DNA from: Hyphomicrobium facile
GTDB taxonomy: Bacteria > Pseudomonadota > Alphaproteobacteria > Rhizobiales > Hyphomicrobiaceae
Reading direction: 5' to 3'
Length of the DNA: 64,000 nt
Assembly (NCBI RefSeq): GCF_900116175.1
Contig: NZ_FPCH01000003.1
Coordinates: 124,001 to 188,000, forward strand
Positions within the stretch are counted from its first letter, which is position 1. Every line of letters begins with the position of its first letter. A model generated the notes under the pieces. The model was not told the DNA's origin and did not search any database. It saw only the letters and a program-made list of their open reading frames with translations. Shown here piece by piece: positions 1 to 10,400 of this stretch. The translations under genes and the position numbers were made by a program.

Positions 1-276
1 ATCCGGCGACGGATCTGGAAGCAACGTTTCGAGCGTCGCGCGGTATTCGCTCACCTCGGGGACAGTGGATGCGCTCAGCGCGTTGGCAAGAGCAAGCGAA
101 CGGGCGAGCGCTGCGCCGACTTCTGCGGCCGCAATGGGTCGTGGCGGCGACAGCACGTCCTGGTCGCCCGATGGCGCCAGGGGCGCGGCAGTTGAGCCCG
201 ATGTTCCGTCCGGCCGATCCATGCTTTGATTCAATCGCTGATAGTGTGATACCGCCTCGGCATAGCGTCTAACCAT
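1..276 (-). CDS. Partial hypothetical protein, 5' end only
   Basis: An open frame on the minus strand runs off the left edge for 92 codons without a stop. It has more natural codon use (GC-rich third positions) than the arginine- and tryptophan-rich frame on the other strand. It can start at an ATG at 276, inside a CCATGG palindrome that also supplies an ATG to the divergent ispA, or at an ATG at 222. The product begins with a charged, tyrosine-containing helix, then a Pro/Ser/Gly-rich stretch, then an Ala-rich helix. I do not recognise a family, and the rest of the gene lies outside the window. Confidence 0.4.
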   Translation of the reverse strand, partial: MVRRYAEAVSHYQRLNQSMDRPDGTSGSTAAPLAPSGDQDVLSPPRPIAAAEVGAALARSLALANALSASTVPEVSEYRATLETLLPDPSPD

Positions 277-322
277 GGCCTTGGTTAAGCGGCTGAACGA
301 TCCCTGGGGAGAGCATAAGGCA

Positions 323-1228
323 GTGTCACCGTTTCTTGTCCAGCTTGGCAACTCAGCAACACTCGTGGAAGCCTTTTTAGCCTCCGTTCTTGCCGAGCAG
401 GAGGCCGCAGGCACGCCTCCGAGGCTGGCTGAGGCCCTTCGCCACGCCGTTCTAGGTGGCGGCAAGCGTTTTCGGCCGTTTCTCGTTTTCCACAGCGCAG
501 CGCTGTTCGGCGCCGATAAAGAAGCCGCCCTTCCTGCTGCCGCCGCGCTCGAGTGCATCCACTGCTATTCGCTGGTGCATGACGACCTTCCTGCGATGGA
601 CAACGATGAACTCCGCCGCGGCCGCCCGACGGTGTGGAAAGCCTACGACGAGTGGACGGCCATTCTGGTGGGCGACGCCCTTCAGGCTCTCGCGTTCGAA
701 CTGATCAGCGGTTCAAAGGGCAGCGGCGATCCGAAGGCGCGGGCGGAGCTCGTCTACCTTCTTGCTGTGGCGTCCGGCGCCAACGGAATGGTTGGCGGAC
801 AGGTTCTCGATCTCGAAGCCGGAAAACTCGGCGCGCGACCCGATCCGACCATCACCGACATCATGCGCTTGCAGGCGCTCAAGACCGGGAAGCTAATCAC
901 GGCGGCCTGTGAAATGGGGGCAATCGTCGGCGGTGCGAGCTTCGAACAGCGCGCGGCGCTCAAAACTTACGGCGAGCATCTCGGCGCCGCGTTCCAGATC
1001 AGCGACGATCTGCTCGATGCGGAAGGGTCAAGCGCGGATGTCGGCAAAGCGACAGGCAAAGACGCTGCCGCGGGCAAAGCGACGTTGATCGGCATGCTTG
1101 GAATTGCGGAGGCGCGTCGCTATCTCGACCGCTCCATCGCGTCCGGCATCGACGCCCTTGCGATATTCGGAGACAAGGCAGAGCCCCTCGTTGAAGCTGC
1201 GCGACTGATGGGCCGTCGCGAAAGCTAG
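323..1228 (+). CDS. ispA: Farnesyl/geranyl diphosphate synthase (polyprenyl synthetase)
   Basis: Condenses isopentenyl diphosphate with allylic diphosphates to make the C10-C15 precursor of quinones, hopanoids and undecaprenyl carriers in the cytosol. The first aspartate-rich motif is DDLPAMD near residue 87 and the second is DDLLD near residue 245. The GGGKRFRP substrate loop lies near residue 45. I prefer the GTG at 323: a GGGGAG sequence lies about 8 bases upstream, and the resulting 301 residues match short-chain synthases. The ATG at 275 has no visible ribosome site and would add 16 residues. The neighbouring genes are not isoprenoid genes, but ispG lies 2.4 kb downstream on the other strand. 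Family is certain; exact product length is inferred. Confidence 0.93.
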   Translation: MSPFLVQLGNSATLVEAFLASVLAEQEAAGTPPRLAEALRHAVLGGGKRFRPFLVFHSAALFGADKEAALPAAAALECIHCYSLVHDDLPAMDNDELRRGRPTVWKAYDEWTAILVGDALQALAFELISGSKGSGDPKARAELVYLLAVASGANGMVGGQVLDLEAGKLGARPDPTITDIMRLQALKTGKLITAACEMGAIVGGASFEQRAALKTYGEHLGAAFQISDDLLDAEGSSADVGKATGKDAAAGKATLIGMLGIAEARRYLDRSIASGIDALAIFGDKAEPLVEAARLMGRRES

Positions 1229-1254
1229 AGCGGAGGCTCTGCTTCAATTCACGT

Positions 1255-1902
1255 TCAGAACTTGTAGTTGAGGCCGAGGCGTACGGTCTGGAAGTCGTTG
1301 TTTACGCCCAATGCATCCTCACCCAAGCCGACGTAGAGATACTCGGCTTTGGCACTCCAGTTCTGAGTGAAGGCCCATTCGATACCGCCGCCGACGGCGT
1401 AGCCGGTCTGCGTACCGGAGCTCTTCCATTTATCGCCGTCGTCGAAGCGAACCTTCGTGTCGACGTCCGCAAACGCGACGCCGCCCGTGCCGTAAATGAG
1501 CCAGGGTCCGGTCGCGATACCGACGCGGCCGCGCACGGTCGAGAACCAGTTGATGTCAGAGCGGACCTTGTCGTCGAAGGCCGTGGTGGTCTGGCCGCCG
1601 ATGTCGCCGCCCTGGAAGTCGCCCTCGATACCAAACACCAAACGCCCGCGCTGCCAGTTGTAGCCGACCTGAGCGCCGCCGTAGCCACCTTCAGGCTTGG
1701 CGATATTCGAATTCGACCAGCCGTAACCGCCGTTGATGCCGACGTAAGCGCCCTGCCAAATCGAAGGCGCCTCGTAGCGCGCTTCCGGCGGCGGAGTGTA
1801 AGACTGGTAGGGACCAAGATCTGCGGCCCAGGCACCGCCGCTGCTTGCGGTGAGCAGGAACACAGCTCCGCCGAACGCGGATTTGACTGGTAGCGATTTC
1901 AT
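1255..1902 (-). CDS. Outer-membrane beta-barrel protein (Omp25/porin-like family)
   Basis: 215 residues. An N-terminal signal peptide ends near residue 26 (A-W-A), followed by a Pro/Tyr-rich linker and an eight-stranded-barrel pattern with alternating aromatic and Gly residues. The protein ends in the typical outer-membrane C-terminal phenylalanine (L-G-L-N-Y-K-F). This matches the OmpA-like-barrel surface proteins common in Rhizobiales (Omp25/Omp31/RopB type), which lack a periplasmic domain. It is convergent with ispA. A short AGAGC-GGAG-GCTCT inverted repeat at about 1228-1241 lies between them. Its role is structural or unknown. Confidence 0.85.
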   Translation of the reverse strand: MKSLPVKSAFGGAVFLLTASSGGAWAADLGPYQSYTPPPEARYEAPSIWQGAYVGINGGYGWSNSNIAKPEGGYGGAQVGYNWQRGRLVFGIEGDFQGGDIGGQTTTAFDDKVRSDINWFSTVRGRVGIATGPWLIYGTGGVAFADVDTKVRFDDGDKWKSSGTQTGYAVGGGIEWAFTQNWSAKAEYLYVGLGEDALGVNNDFQTVRLGLNYKF

Positions 1903-2021
1903 TTTGAACCCCGTTATGTGTTTGGCCGTTCGACCATTCTTGAGCTGGTTAACGTCCTAACGGGATATAGGTTTCCAATTTGGCAACTGGGGTGCGGAAA
2001 CCGGGAAACTGCTATGCATGA

Positions 2022-3386
2022 TTAATTTGATCTAAATTGAGTATTTCCAGACTCTTTATGCGCGTGCCGTAAGGCGGCGTTTGCCGGATTCGAGCCTTTG
2101 TTCACGTGTTTGCGCGCCAATCGCCGGTCGCGCAATTTCAATAGCGGCAAGATCCAATGGGCGAGGCGAATCTCGCGACGCGATTTTTCCGGATCGACCA
2201 GATGTGTCGTCGGCAATCGCTGCGTGAAAGAACTCTCCATGAGAGTTCCGAGAGGAAGCGTAAGCTCGTCCTGCAGCGTGATCATGCGCGCATAGAGATC
2301 GGCCAGCGGCGTAATGAGGCGACCGAAGCCATTTCGCGCCTGAGCCCAGCCGACGATATAAAGTCCGCGAATGCCGGCCGGGAATGCGCCGCCGTAAACC
2401 TGCACCACGCCGTCCTTCACCTTCACGAGGCCATCGCGAAGAAATGGGAACGACGTATTGAAGCCCGTTGCGGCGACGATCAGATCGTACTCACCCGTCG
2501 TGCCATCGACGAACGTCACAGTATTCCCGTCGACACGATCAATCCCCGGTCTCGGGTTGACGCGTCCGAGGCGGATCGCGTTGAGAAGGTCGGTTCCGAA
2601 TGCCGGGTGGCGATCAAAGATCTTGTGGTTCGGCGTTTGCAGACCATAGCGCCGGTAATCGCCGATACTGACGGCGACGATCGATTTCAGAATTGCGCGC
2701 TGAAGAAATATCGGCAGTCCCCAAATCGGAATATCCGTCAGAGGGCGACCTAGAAAGGTTTTCGGCAAATACCAATAACCGGTTTGCAGGCTGATATCGC
2801 AGGCTCGGCCGAAACGACCTGCGTCACACGCCATGTCGACACCGGAATTGCCGCCGCCGATGACAAGCACGCGTTTGTCCTGGAGCTGCTCCGGACCGAC
2901 GTAATCCTTGGAGTGCAGAATTTCGCCGGAGAAGTGGCCGCGGAATTTGGGATAGCGCTTGTCCCAATGATGGCCATTGCAGACGACGACGCCTTTGTAT
3001 TTGCGTTCCTCGCCATCTGCGAATTTGACGTTCCAGTTGCCGCCGCTGTCGGGCGCCGCGAACGCCACGCTCTTGTTGAACTCGCTCGACGCGAGGAGCC
3101 CGCGATCTTCGGCGAAGGCCGTCAGATAGGCGAGCATCTGGTCGGCTGACGGGAAATCGGGATAATCCGCGGGCATCGGATAATCGGTGTATTCCGTCGC
3201 CTTCCTGGAAGAGACGATGTGCGCGTGCCGATAAACGCCGTGAAGCCAGTTACCGCCCACACCGGAAGCGGAATCGACGAGGTCGAAAGGAATACCGTGA
3301 CGCTTCAATGCCGACGCCATCGCGAGACCGACAGGTCCTGCGCCGATCACAAGGTGGCGCTCGAGCGTGCTTATTCCTTCGCTCAT
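2022..3386 (-). CDS. Flavin-containing monooxygenase (FMO/trimethylamine-monooxygenase-like)
   Basis: 454 residues from the ATG at 3386, which has AAGGA about 10 bases upstream; an ATG at 3419 would add 11 residues. An FAD-binding GxGxxG (GAGPVG) lies at residues 15-20. The class B monooxygenase fingerprint FRGHFSGEILHSKDY (FxGxxxHxxxY) is present near residue 160, and a second dinucleotide fold GGGNSG near residue 180. Such enzymes use NADPH and O2 to oxygenate N or S atoms of small amines, sulfides or ketones. The C-terminal 60 residues are basic and variable. In a methylotroph an amine or sulfide substrate is attractive, but the sequence alone does not set the substrate. It stands alone, with about 230 bases without a gene on the 5' side. 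Confidence 0.85.
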   Translation of the reverse strand: MSEGISTLERHLVIGAGPVGLAMASALKRHGIPFDLVDSASGVGGNWLHGVYRHAHIVSSRKATEYTDYPMPADYPDFPSADQMLAYLTAFAEDRGLLASSEFNKSVAFAAPDSGGNWNVKFADGEERKYKGVVVCNGHHWDKRYPKFRGHFSGEILHSKDYVGPEQLQDKRVLVIGGGNSGVDMACDAGRFGRACDISLQTGYWYLPKTFLGRPLTDIPIWGLPIFLQRAILKSIVAVSIGDYRRYGLQTPNHKIFDRHPAFGTDLLNAIRLGRVNPRPGIDRVDGNTVTFVDGTTGEYDLIVAATGFNTSFPFLRDGLVKVKDGVVQVYGGAFPAGIRGLYIVGWAQARNGFGRLITPLADLYARMITLQDELTLPLGTLMESSFTQRLPTTHLVDPEKSRREIRLAHWILPLLKLRDRRLARKHVNKGSNPANAALRHAHKESGNTQFRSN

Positions 3387-3618
3387 TCTACAAATATTCC
3401 TTCGTCGAGGCTGATGCACACGTCCTTAGCAAACTGCGTTCGAAGCGTGGGGGTCCATTCGAAGAGGTGGTAACTTGTCGAAGAGGTGTTAACCGGGCCT
3501 CGATACATCATTAAGGGGGCGCAAGGCGAGCGCAGGATCGTCGCAAAGCGCGGCGAGAGCTGCCACTCTCGCGCTACCATACGAAAAGAACGCGCATTTC
3601 TTGGTTACCGGGGTGGGC

Positions 3619-4884
3619 CTATTCGGCCGCCGCACCACCGGCAATTTCTGTAACGCCGAAGCGGCGCTGAATGTAATCTTCGACGATCGCTTTGAAATCG
3701 CCCGCGATATTCGGTCCGCGGAGCGTCATCGCCTTCTTGCCGTCGATGAAGACGGGCGCAGCGGGGGACTCGCCGGTGCCCGGAAGCGAAATGCCGACAT
3801 CGGCGTGCTTGCTTTCGCCCGGGCCGTTCACGATGCATCCCATGACAGCGAAATTGAGCGTCTCGACGCCGGGGTACTGCGTTTTCCAATCCGGCATACG
3901 ATCACGGATCATATCCTGGATGTCGCGAGCGAGTTCCTGGAACACGGTTGACGTCGTGCGGCCGCAACCGGGGCAAGCCGCGACGACGGGCACGAACGAC
4001 CGCAATCCCATCGTCTGCAGCAGTTCCTGCGCGGCGCGGACTTCCTGCGCGCGGTCGCCACCGGGTTCCGGCGTCAGCGAATAGCGGATCGTGTCGCCGA
4101 TGCCCTGCTGCAGGAGAATGCCAAGCGCCGCCGACGAAGCAACGATGCCTTTCGATCCCATGCCCGCTTCGGTGAGACCGAGGTGGAGCGCGTAACGGCT
4201 GCGGTCGGCAAGCATCGCGTAGACGGCAAGGAGATCCTGAACCGATGACACCTTGCCCGACACGATGATCTTGTCGCGTCCTAGCCCCATCTCCTCCGCG
4301 CGTTCAGCGGAAAGGAGCGCCGATTGCACCATCGCCTCGTGCATGACGCTGCGGGCCGATTTCGGCTCCGGGGAATTAGCGTTCTCGTCCATCAGATGCG
4401 TCAGCAGCTCGGCGTCGAGCGAGCCCCAGTTCACGCCGATGCGGACGGGCTTACCGTGCTTCAACGCCGTCTCGATGATGGCGCCGAACTGACGGTCTTT
4501 TTTGTCTTTGAAGCCGACGTTGCCGGGATTGATACGGTACTTGTCGAGCGCTTCGGCACAAGCAGGGTTATCGCCCAAAAGCTTGTGGCCGATGTAATGG
4601 AAGTCGCCGATGAGAGGCACGTTGACGCCGCGCGCGCGCAACTGGTCGCGAATGTGGGGAACGGCCTTCGCAGCCTCATCACGATCGACCGTGATGCGGA
4701 CGAGTTCGGACCCGGCCCGCGCCAGGTCGGCCACCTGCTTCACTGTCGACGCGATATCGGCGGTATCGGTGTTGGTCATCGATTGAACGACGACCGGCGC
4801 ACCGCCGCCGACCTGGACACCGCCGACGCTGACCGCGACGGTCTCGTGCCTGGCTTTCATCGTGATGCTGCCGCCGTGCGACAT
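3619..4884 (-). CDS. ispG: 4-hydroxy-3-methylbut-2-enyl diphosphate synthase (MEP pathway)
   Basis: 421 residues. Reduces methylerythritol cyclodiphosphate to hydroxymethylbutenyl diphosphate with a [4Fe-4S] cluster. The N-terminal TIM-barrel part is recognisable from [10 protein letters not shown]. Cluster ligands are seen in CPGCGRT and in [10 protein letters not shown], whose final Glu is the fourth ligand in this family. The middle region between the barrel and the cluster domain matches the proteobacterial form. The gene starts 36 bases after the znuB stop on the same strand, so it may be read through from the zur-znuCB transcript. Confidence 0.96.
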   Translation of the reverse strand: MSHGGSITMKARHETVAVSVGGVQVGGGAPVVVQSMTNTDTADIASTVKQVADLARAGSELVRITVDRDEAAKAVPHIRDQLRARGVNVPLIGDFHYIGHKLLGDNPACAEALDKYRINPGNVGFKDKKDRQFGAIIETALKHGKPVRIGVNWGSLDAELLTHLMDENANSPEPKSARSVMHEAMVQSALLSAERAEEMGLGRDKIIVSGKVSSVQDLLAVYAMLADRSRYALHLGLTEAGMGSKGIVASSAALGILLQQGIGDTIRYSLTPEPGGDRAQEVRAAQELLQTMGLRSFVPVVAACPGCGRTTSTVFQELARDIQDMIRDRMPDWKTQYPGVETLNFAVMGCIVNGPGESKHADVGISLPGTGESPAAPVFIDGKKAMTLRGPNIAGDFKAIVEDYIQRRFGVTEIAGGAAAE

Positions 4885-4920
4885 CGTTGAGGCCTTTCCG
4901 GAACCCTGTGGAGCGAAGTT

Positions 4921-5724
4921 CTAGCGCCGTCTGAGGCTTCCCGCCAGAAGCGATATGGACGCGATTGTGCACAGCGCTATGACGATGCTCGGGCCACCCG
5001 GGGCATCGCTCGAAAGCGACAGCCAAAGGCCCAGGATAACGCCCAAAATCGCCATTGCCCCAGCGAGCACAGCCATCCGCTCGGGCGTTTCGGATAGTGG
5101 CCGCGCGGCAACGGCCGGGACCACAAGAAAAGCCATGACGAGCAAAATGCCGACGATCTTCATCGCGACCGCAATCACCACCGCCAGAAGGAGGTCGAAC
5201 GCCGCGCGCGGCAGCCGGGGGTTGATGCCTTCAGCGGTCGCCAGATCTTCGTGCAACGAAAGCCGCACGAGCGGTTGCCAAAGATAGAGGGTGACGGCGA
5301 CGACGACGGCGCCACCGCCGTAGATCCAATAGAGATCGGTCGCTGTCACCGCGAAAACGTCGCCGAAGAGATAGCTCATCAGGTCGATCGCCGGACCTTT
5401 TACCAATGCGATTGCCGCGATCCCGAGCGCCAGCGTCGCGTGGTGCATCAGGCCCAGGGCGGAATCGAGCGGCACCATTTGCTGGCGCGAGAGAAGCGTC
5501 AGGACGCCCGCCGCGGCGATGGCCGCGAGAATGACCGAAAACGTCAGATCGACGTTGGCCGCGAGGCCCAGCGCGACGCCCAAGAGGCCCGCCTGCGAGA
5601 GCGTCTCGCCGACGTAGGACATGCGCCTCCATACGACGATGCAGCCGAGTGGCGCGGCGATGATTGCTAATCCGACGGCTGCGAATAACGCGCGCCAGAC
5701 GAACGGCTCGGGCCAATCAAACAC
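4921..5724 (-). CDS. znuB: Zinc ABC transporter permease ZnuB
   Basis: 267 residues, ABC-3 (metal) permease family. About eight hydrophobic segments span the whole length, including the conserved early R-R-M-S-Y-V-G-E-T-L-S motif and a G-E-T-L-S/A-G-L-L-G helix typical of ZnuB. It forms the channel for zinc delivered by a periplasmic ZnuA. Its start abuts the znuC stop without a gap, so the two are translated together. No znuA is present next to it or elsewhere in the window. Confidence 0.93.
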   Translation of the reverse strand: MFDWPEPFVWRALFAAVGLAIIAAPLGCIVVWRRMSYVGETLSQAGLLGVALGLAANVDLTFSVILAAIAAAGVLTLLSRQQMVPLDSALGLMHHATLALGIAAIALVKGPAIDLMSYLFGDVFAVTATDLYWIYGGGAVVVAVTLYLWQPLVRLSLHEDLATAEGINPRLPRAAFDLLLAVVIAVAMKIVGILLVMAFLVVPAVAARPLSETPERMAVLAGAMAILGVILGLWLSLSSDAPGGPSIVIALCTIASISLLAGSLRRR

Positions 5725-6627
5725 TCAGGAGCCTCGCCCTGTCGGTGAGGCGCCGGCGAGAGGCTTGGGTTCGCCCGTCAAATCGTGCCGATGGTCGTGG
5801 TGATGGCGGTAGACGCCGAGAACGGTGGCTGCCTGGGGTCCGAAGATGCGGGCGTAGGCGGCGTGTTGCGACACGTCCTCGGGCTTGCCCGAGCAACAGA
5901 CATGGGCGTTCAGGCAAATCACCCGATCGCTGCGCGCCATGACGACGTGAAGATCATGCGACACCAGAAGAACACCGAGGTTATGTTTGTCGCGCAGGCG
6001 GCCGATCAGATCGTAGAGGTCGGCCTCGCCGGTGAAGTCGACGCCGCTCGCAGGCTCATCAAGAATAAGAAGGTTCGGCTTACGAAGCAGCGCGCGCGCA
6101 ATCAAGACCCGCTGGGTTTCGCCACCCGACAATTTCGACAACTGCTGATTGATCGTCTTCGCCGCGCCGGTTTCTTCCAGCGCCGCCTTGATGGCCTTCA
6201 GCGTTGTATGCTCACCTAGCGACAGGAACGACTCGACCGTCATCGGAATCGCCCCGTCGACTTCAAAGCGCTGCGGAACGTAGCCGACGCGCGTCGATGC
6301 CGGTTTTATGATGCGGCCGCGTTCGGGGTGCTCGATGCCGAGCAGAATTCGGACGAGCGTCGTCTTCCCGGCGCCGTTGGGCCCGATCAGCGTGACGATC
6401 TCGCCGCGTCTCACGTCGAGGTTGATGTCGGACAGCACCTCGCGGCTTCCGCGCCACATCGTGACGCCACGGGCGGAAATCAGCGCGCCGGGATCGGGCT
6501 CCGCAGCCAGCTGCTGATCGGTTTGCCGATGGTCATGGTTGTGACCGCAGCTGCAAGGCGCGGCCGCGGCGTCAGTCGCGCTGTTGCCGTTCGGCGAACC
6601 CGTTCCTGGTGCATCACGGGATGACAA
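5725..6627 (-). CDS. znuC: Zinc ABC transporter ATP-binding protein ZnuC with His-rich ends
   Basis: ABC ATPase with Walker A GPNGAGKTT, signature LSGGETQR, Walker B LLILDEP and the switch region VSHDLH. The chain carries a His/Cys-rich N-terminal extension (CSCGHNHDH) and a His-rich tail (YRHHHDHRHD), which probably bind zinc. The start is uncertain: a TTG at 6627 has GGAG 7 bases upstream and is my choice, giving 300 residues; the frame also allows a TTG at 6660. It lies between zur and znuB on the same strand and energises ZnuB. The His-rich ends are seen directly; their role as a zinc sensor or store is inference. Confidence 0.93.
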   Translation of the reverse strand: MSSRDAPGTGSPNGNSATDAAAAPCSCGHNHDHRQTDQQLAAEPDPGALISARGVTMWRGSREVLSDINLDVRRGEIVTLIGPNGAGKTTLVRILLGIEHPERGRIIKPASTRVGYVPQRFEVDGAIPMTVESFLSLGEHTTLKAIKAALEETGAAKTINQQLSKLSGGETQRVLIARALLRKPNLLILDEPASGVDFTGEADLYDLIGRLRDKHNLGVLLVSHDLHVVMARSDRVICLNAHVCCSGKPEDVSQHAAYARIFGPQAATVLGVYRHHHDHRHDLTGEPKPLAGASPTGRGS

Positions 6628-6687
6628 ATACGTTCTCCATGCCCGAAGGCTCGACGACAATTCGGGCCGCGGTCTTGCTGATATTGC

Positions 6688-7179
6688 CTATGCCTTGCGG
6701 CGCGCTGCACATTCCTGGCATGTGCCGGAGACTTCGACAAAGCGCACGCGAGGCTCGAAATTGGCGCCTTCGGCCGCGGTATCGATGGCGTGGAAGATGT
6801 CGTCACCATCGACTTCCTGCACAATCCCGCACTTCTCGCAGCTGAGAAACATCGGACGACGACCGGTTCTCGGCTGATGCAGGCGCCGGCAGGCGAAATA
6901 GGCATTCTTGCTCTCGAGCCGATGGACGACGCCGGCTTCGAGAAGCGCATCCAACGCCCTGTAGACCGAAATCGGCGCGAGCCTCGTGCCTTTTTTGGCG
7001 AGGCGATCCAGGACCTCATAGGCGCCTACGCTTGCGAGCGTCGAGGCGATTTCCTCGAACACTTTACGGCGCAGGTCCGTGAACCTGATGTTCTTCTCCG
7101 CGAAGATGGCGGTTGCCTGCTCGAGCGACGTTTTCACTCGCTCGCGGGCGCGTTGGTCTTCGGCTGCCGTTGTCACCAT
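6688..7179 (-). CDS. zur: Zinc uptake regulator Zur (Fur family)
   Basis: 163 residues. An N-terminal winged helix (R-F-T-D-L-R-R-K-V-F, then recognition helix A-P-I-S-V-Y-R-A-L-D) is followed by a dimerisation domain. Two CxxC pairs, CEKC and CQEC, form the structural zinc site. Position first in a zur-znuC-znuB set identifies the metal as zinc rather than iron. In this family the zinc-loaded dimer represses znu genes. It probably also controls its own transcript: an imperfect palindrome lies about 55 bases upstream of its start (see 7233-7248). Confidence 0.93.
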   Translation of the reverse strand: MVTTAAEDQRARERVKTSLEQATAIFAEKNIRFTDLRRKVFEEIASTLASVGAYEVLDRLAKKGTRLAPISVYRALDALLEAGVVHRLESKNAYFACRRLHQPRTGRRPMFLSCEKCGIVQEVDGDDIFHAIDTAAEGANFEPRVRFVEVSGTCQECAARRKA

Positions 7180-7232
7180 AACAGTCCTCTAAACCCGGCC
7201 AGACGAGCGCTTTGGAAACCCTCAGGCAACGG

Positions 7233-7248
7233 GACAATATAACATGTC
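7233..7248. promoter_or_regulatory. Possible Zur operator upstream of zur
   Basis: The 16 bases GACAATATAACATGTC have inverted ends (GACA/TGTC) and an AT-rich core. They lie in the 297-base gap between zur and the divergent gene at 7477. Alphaproteobacterial Zur sites are AT-rich palindromes containing TGTTATA-like half-sites, and one arm here, read on the minus strand, is ATGTTATATTGTC. The symmetry of the core is imperfect, so this is only a candidate. Confidence 0.3.
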
Positions 7249-7476
7249 GGGGTTACCCGCCATTCGGTTCAAGGCGGCGACGCGATTTTTGTGCGGCGCG
7301 GCTAGGCGCTTGACCGCATTTGGATTATCGCTCCAACCTCCGAATTCTAAAGAGAAGTTCATGCGATGAGCACATTTCGTCTTAATGTTGCCGCCAATCG
7401 GCCAGCTGAGCCGCGCAATTATTAAGGTAAGCGGCGGGCGATTCGCCACAAACGGAAGGCCGGAATCGGGCTCAGG

Positions 7477-10400
7477 ATGGACATCAAGCTTCTGATCGAC
7501 AGGCTGGCGGAGCACGCCCAGCCGATTGGCATCGCAGTTTTCTTGACGTGCAGCCTCGTCCTTCTGCTTCGAACGCGGGTCGCGAGGCGCCTCCGAGCCG
7601 TCGTCGAAGACACCGTTTTCACCAATTGGCGGCTCGCACTGCTCGGTACGACCGGCATCGTCTTGTCGGGCGCGGCGGGCTGGCGAACCTGGGAAGGAAT
7701 GTACAATTTCACCGGCGAGCCCCTGCTCTCCGGCATGGTGACGTTCGGCATTCAAGGCATCATGCTGATCGTCGCGTGGCTGATCGGCGAAAGCTTTGCG
7801 ACCGGAATGAATTCACGGGCGCGGCCGGGCCAATCCTCGCTCGTCAGTTCGGGGGTGCAGCCGTGGATCGGCTCATTCATCGGCCTCCTCCTCTTCGTCA
7901 CGGGGTTCGTTCTTTTCCTGCAATGGTCGGGACAGAGCGGCACGAAACATCCGAGCGTCGAAGACATCAACTGGTCCGCCGCCAGCGACAAGCTCCTGAT
8001 GTTCGCGGCGGGACTGCTCCTTTTCGCGCTTTTCGCACTTTATGCAGCCAGCGACCTGGTGCGGCCGTACGTGCAGGTCATCCGCGTCATCATCCGGAAT
8101 TCGATGCTCTGGGTGATGTTCCTCGCCTGCATGGCGACGAGCGTCTTCTTCTCGTTCGATAGTTTCTTCACCTCTATCTTCCCGCAGTCAGAGCGTGTGC
8201 GCGCGGCCGAACTTCGCGCGCAGAACCAGGTTGCCGGAATCATCACCGACATCGAGCAGGCCATCGCCGCCCGTCGCGCGGTGCTGGCGGAAGAGCTTTT
8301 CACGACGGATGCGTGGAAGGGCTATGAGCAGCAGCTCGACCACGTCGCGAAAGCCGCCGCCCAGTCGCAGGGCGTGATCGAACGCTTCGTCAACGATCAG
8401 ATCGAAGAGCACCGGCGCTCGGTGAAAGAGCAGCAGGAGAGGATATCGTCGGCACAGGCGGGCCAAGCGGGGCTGGCCAATCGCAAGACGTCGCTGACGG
8501 ATGAAAAATCGAATCTTGCCGGGCAGCGGCCGGAACTTGCCGCGGATTATGCGGCCAAGAAGGGCGAGTACGACGCCAAGCTGCGCGACGTCGACGCCAA
8601 GCGCGTCGAGGCACTCGCCGAGGACAAGGGTGTCGAAGGAAGCGGCAAGGCGGGCCGCGGGCCGCTTTATCGTCAGCGTATGGGTGAACTGGCGCAGCTC
8701 CAGGCCGCCGCTCAGATCGCTCAGGAGCGGATGAAGGACGCGCAGAAGCGTCTAGCCACCGTCGAGTCCCGGCTTTCGGCAGTCGACAGAGAGCTCGCCA
8801 CGCTCGACGGCGATCTCGCGAAGTACAAAGGCGAAGCGGAGACCGCCGAGCAGCGCATCAAGCTTGCCGAAGGCAGCGCGCAGACCGATACGGGCCCGAA
8901 GACCGATCCTGCGCGTATTCTGCCTCTCTTCGATCAGACGAAGGCGGAGTTTCGCGCCGACCCGACGGTCGAGCATCTCGGCCAAGTCCAGCGGATGTGC
9001 GGCGAGATCACCGGCGCCATGCAGGCGACGCCAGAGACCCGGGCGCTCGTTTCGACGGTCGATTGCGATCCGAAGTCGACGGCTGACGCGGCGGCGACAC
9101 TGTTCGCGCTGCAGGCGGGCACGAAGATATTCGAGAATGCCTGCGCCGGCGGCGACAAACTCAATGCCAACAAATCGACCGACGATCTCTTCGCCTTCGC
9201 GCGCGGTTGCCTTGCCGACAGCGCGCTTCCAAGCTCAGACACGGATGCGCTGCGGACGAAGATCAACCACATCGAGCTTTCGCGCGATGACAAGGCGCAC
9301 CGCTTCGTCGTAACGCTCAACGCGTTCCAGGACGGAAACCGGCTCGCGTATCTGGCGCTCGCAATTGCGATCGGCCTCGACGGGTTGATCTTCATGTCGG
9401 GCCTTTTCGGCGCCAACGCCGTGCGCTCACCGCTGTCGGATATTCCGAGCTTCAGAGCGCGGTCCGGCGCTCAGCTCGAGGCGACGATCAATGCCGCGCT
9501 CGGAGCGCATCCCTATGAGACAGCGTGGCTGACGCTGACGTCGCTCAAACCCATCACCAACCAGGACGGGTTTTCGGCGCTTGCCGATTTGAGCAACATG
9601 GAGCGATCGCAAGCAGATCGCATCCGCATGGTGCTGACGGCTGGCGCGGATATCGGCGCGGTCGAAAGCGTCAGTCAAAATCCGGAGCGTTACCGGGTTC
9701 GGAGCGAACTGCGCGAATATCTCTCGTCAGTCTGCGATAAGCAGTTCAAAGCCGATTCCAGCGCCAAGGACCGGGCTAAACTCGAGCAACTCGTATCGGC
9801 CGCGCTCGCGCCGCATCCGCGTGAGCATTCCGAAATCGTGCTCAACACGCTGGAGCCGATCCGGGAGACCGAAGGGTTCACGTCGCGCGTGACGCTGAAA
9901 GAGATCGACAACGATTACGATACGCGCGTGGTGCGTCGCGTGATCAATGCCGGTGCCGCGACAAAAGCCGTAGCGCCGGACCGTGATACCGATGATCTCT
10001 ATTACATTCGACCGGCGCTCTACGAGACGCTTCTGACGATCCGTGCGACGGCTCCCGAGAGCACGGGCTATGGCCGTGATCGGGCGCGGTTCGAAGGCGT
10101 GCTGGAACGTCCTGCATTGGAAGGCGGCATGCTTCGCAGTGCGCAGCCGGAATTGCCTTTGCATACGGGAAGCGTTCCGAAAATCGAACGCCGGCGTGAG
10201 CAGCAGCAGGCGCTGCCCGGAATCCAGCCGCTTTCACAGGAAGAGCGTCAACGGCTCATCGCCTACTACCGCGAAGAGTTGCTCGAAGCCGTGAATTTGC
10301 GGTCCGACATCGTCGACACGCGCCTGAGCCTCCCGGAGTCGCGCGACGCAATTCTGGAAGCATGGAAAGCTCTCAACGCACACAGCAAGAAGAACGAGAA

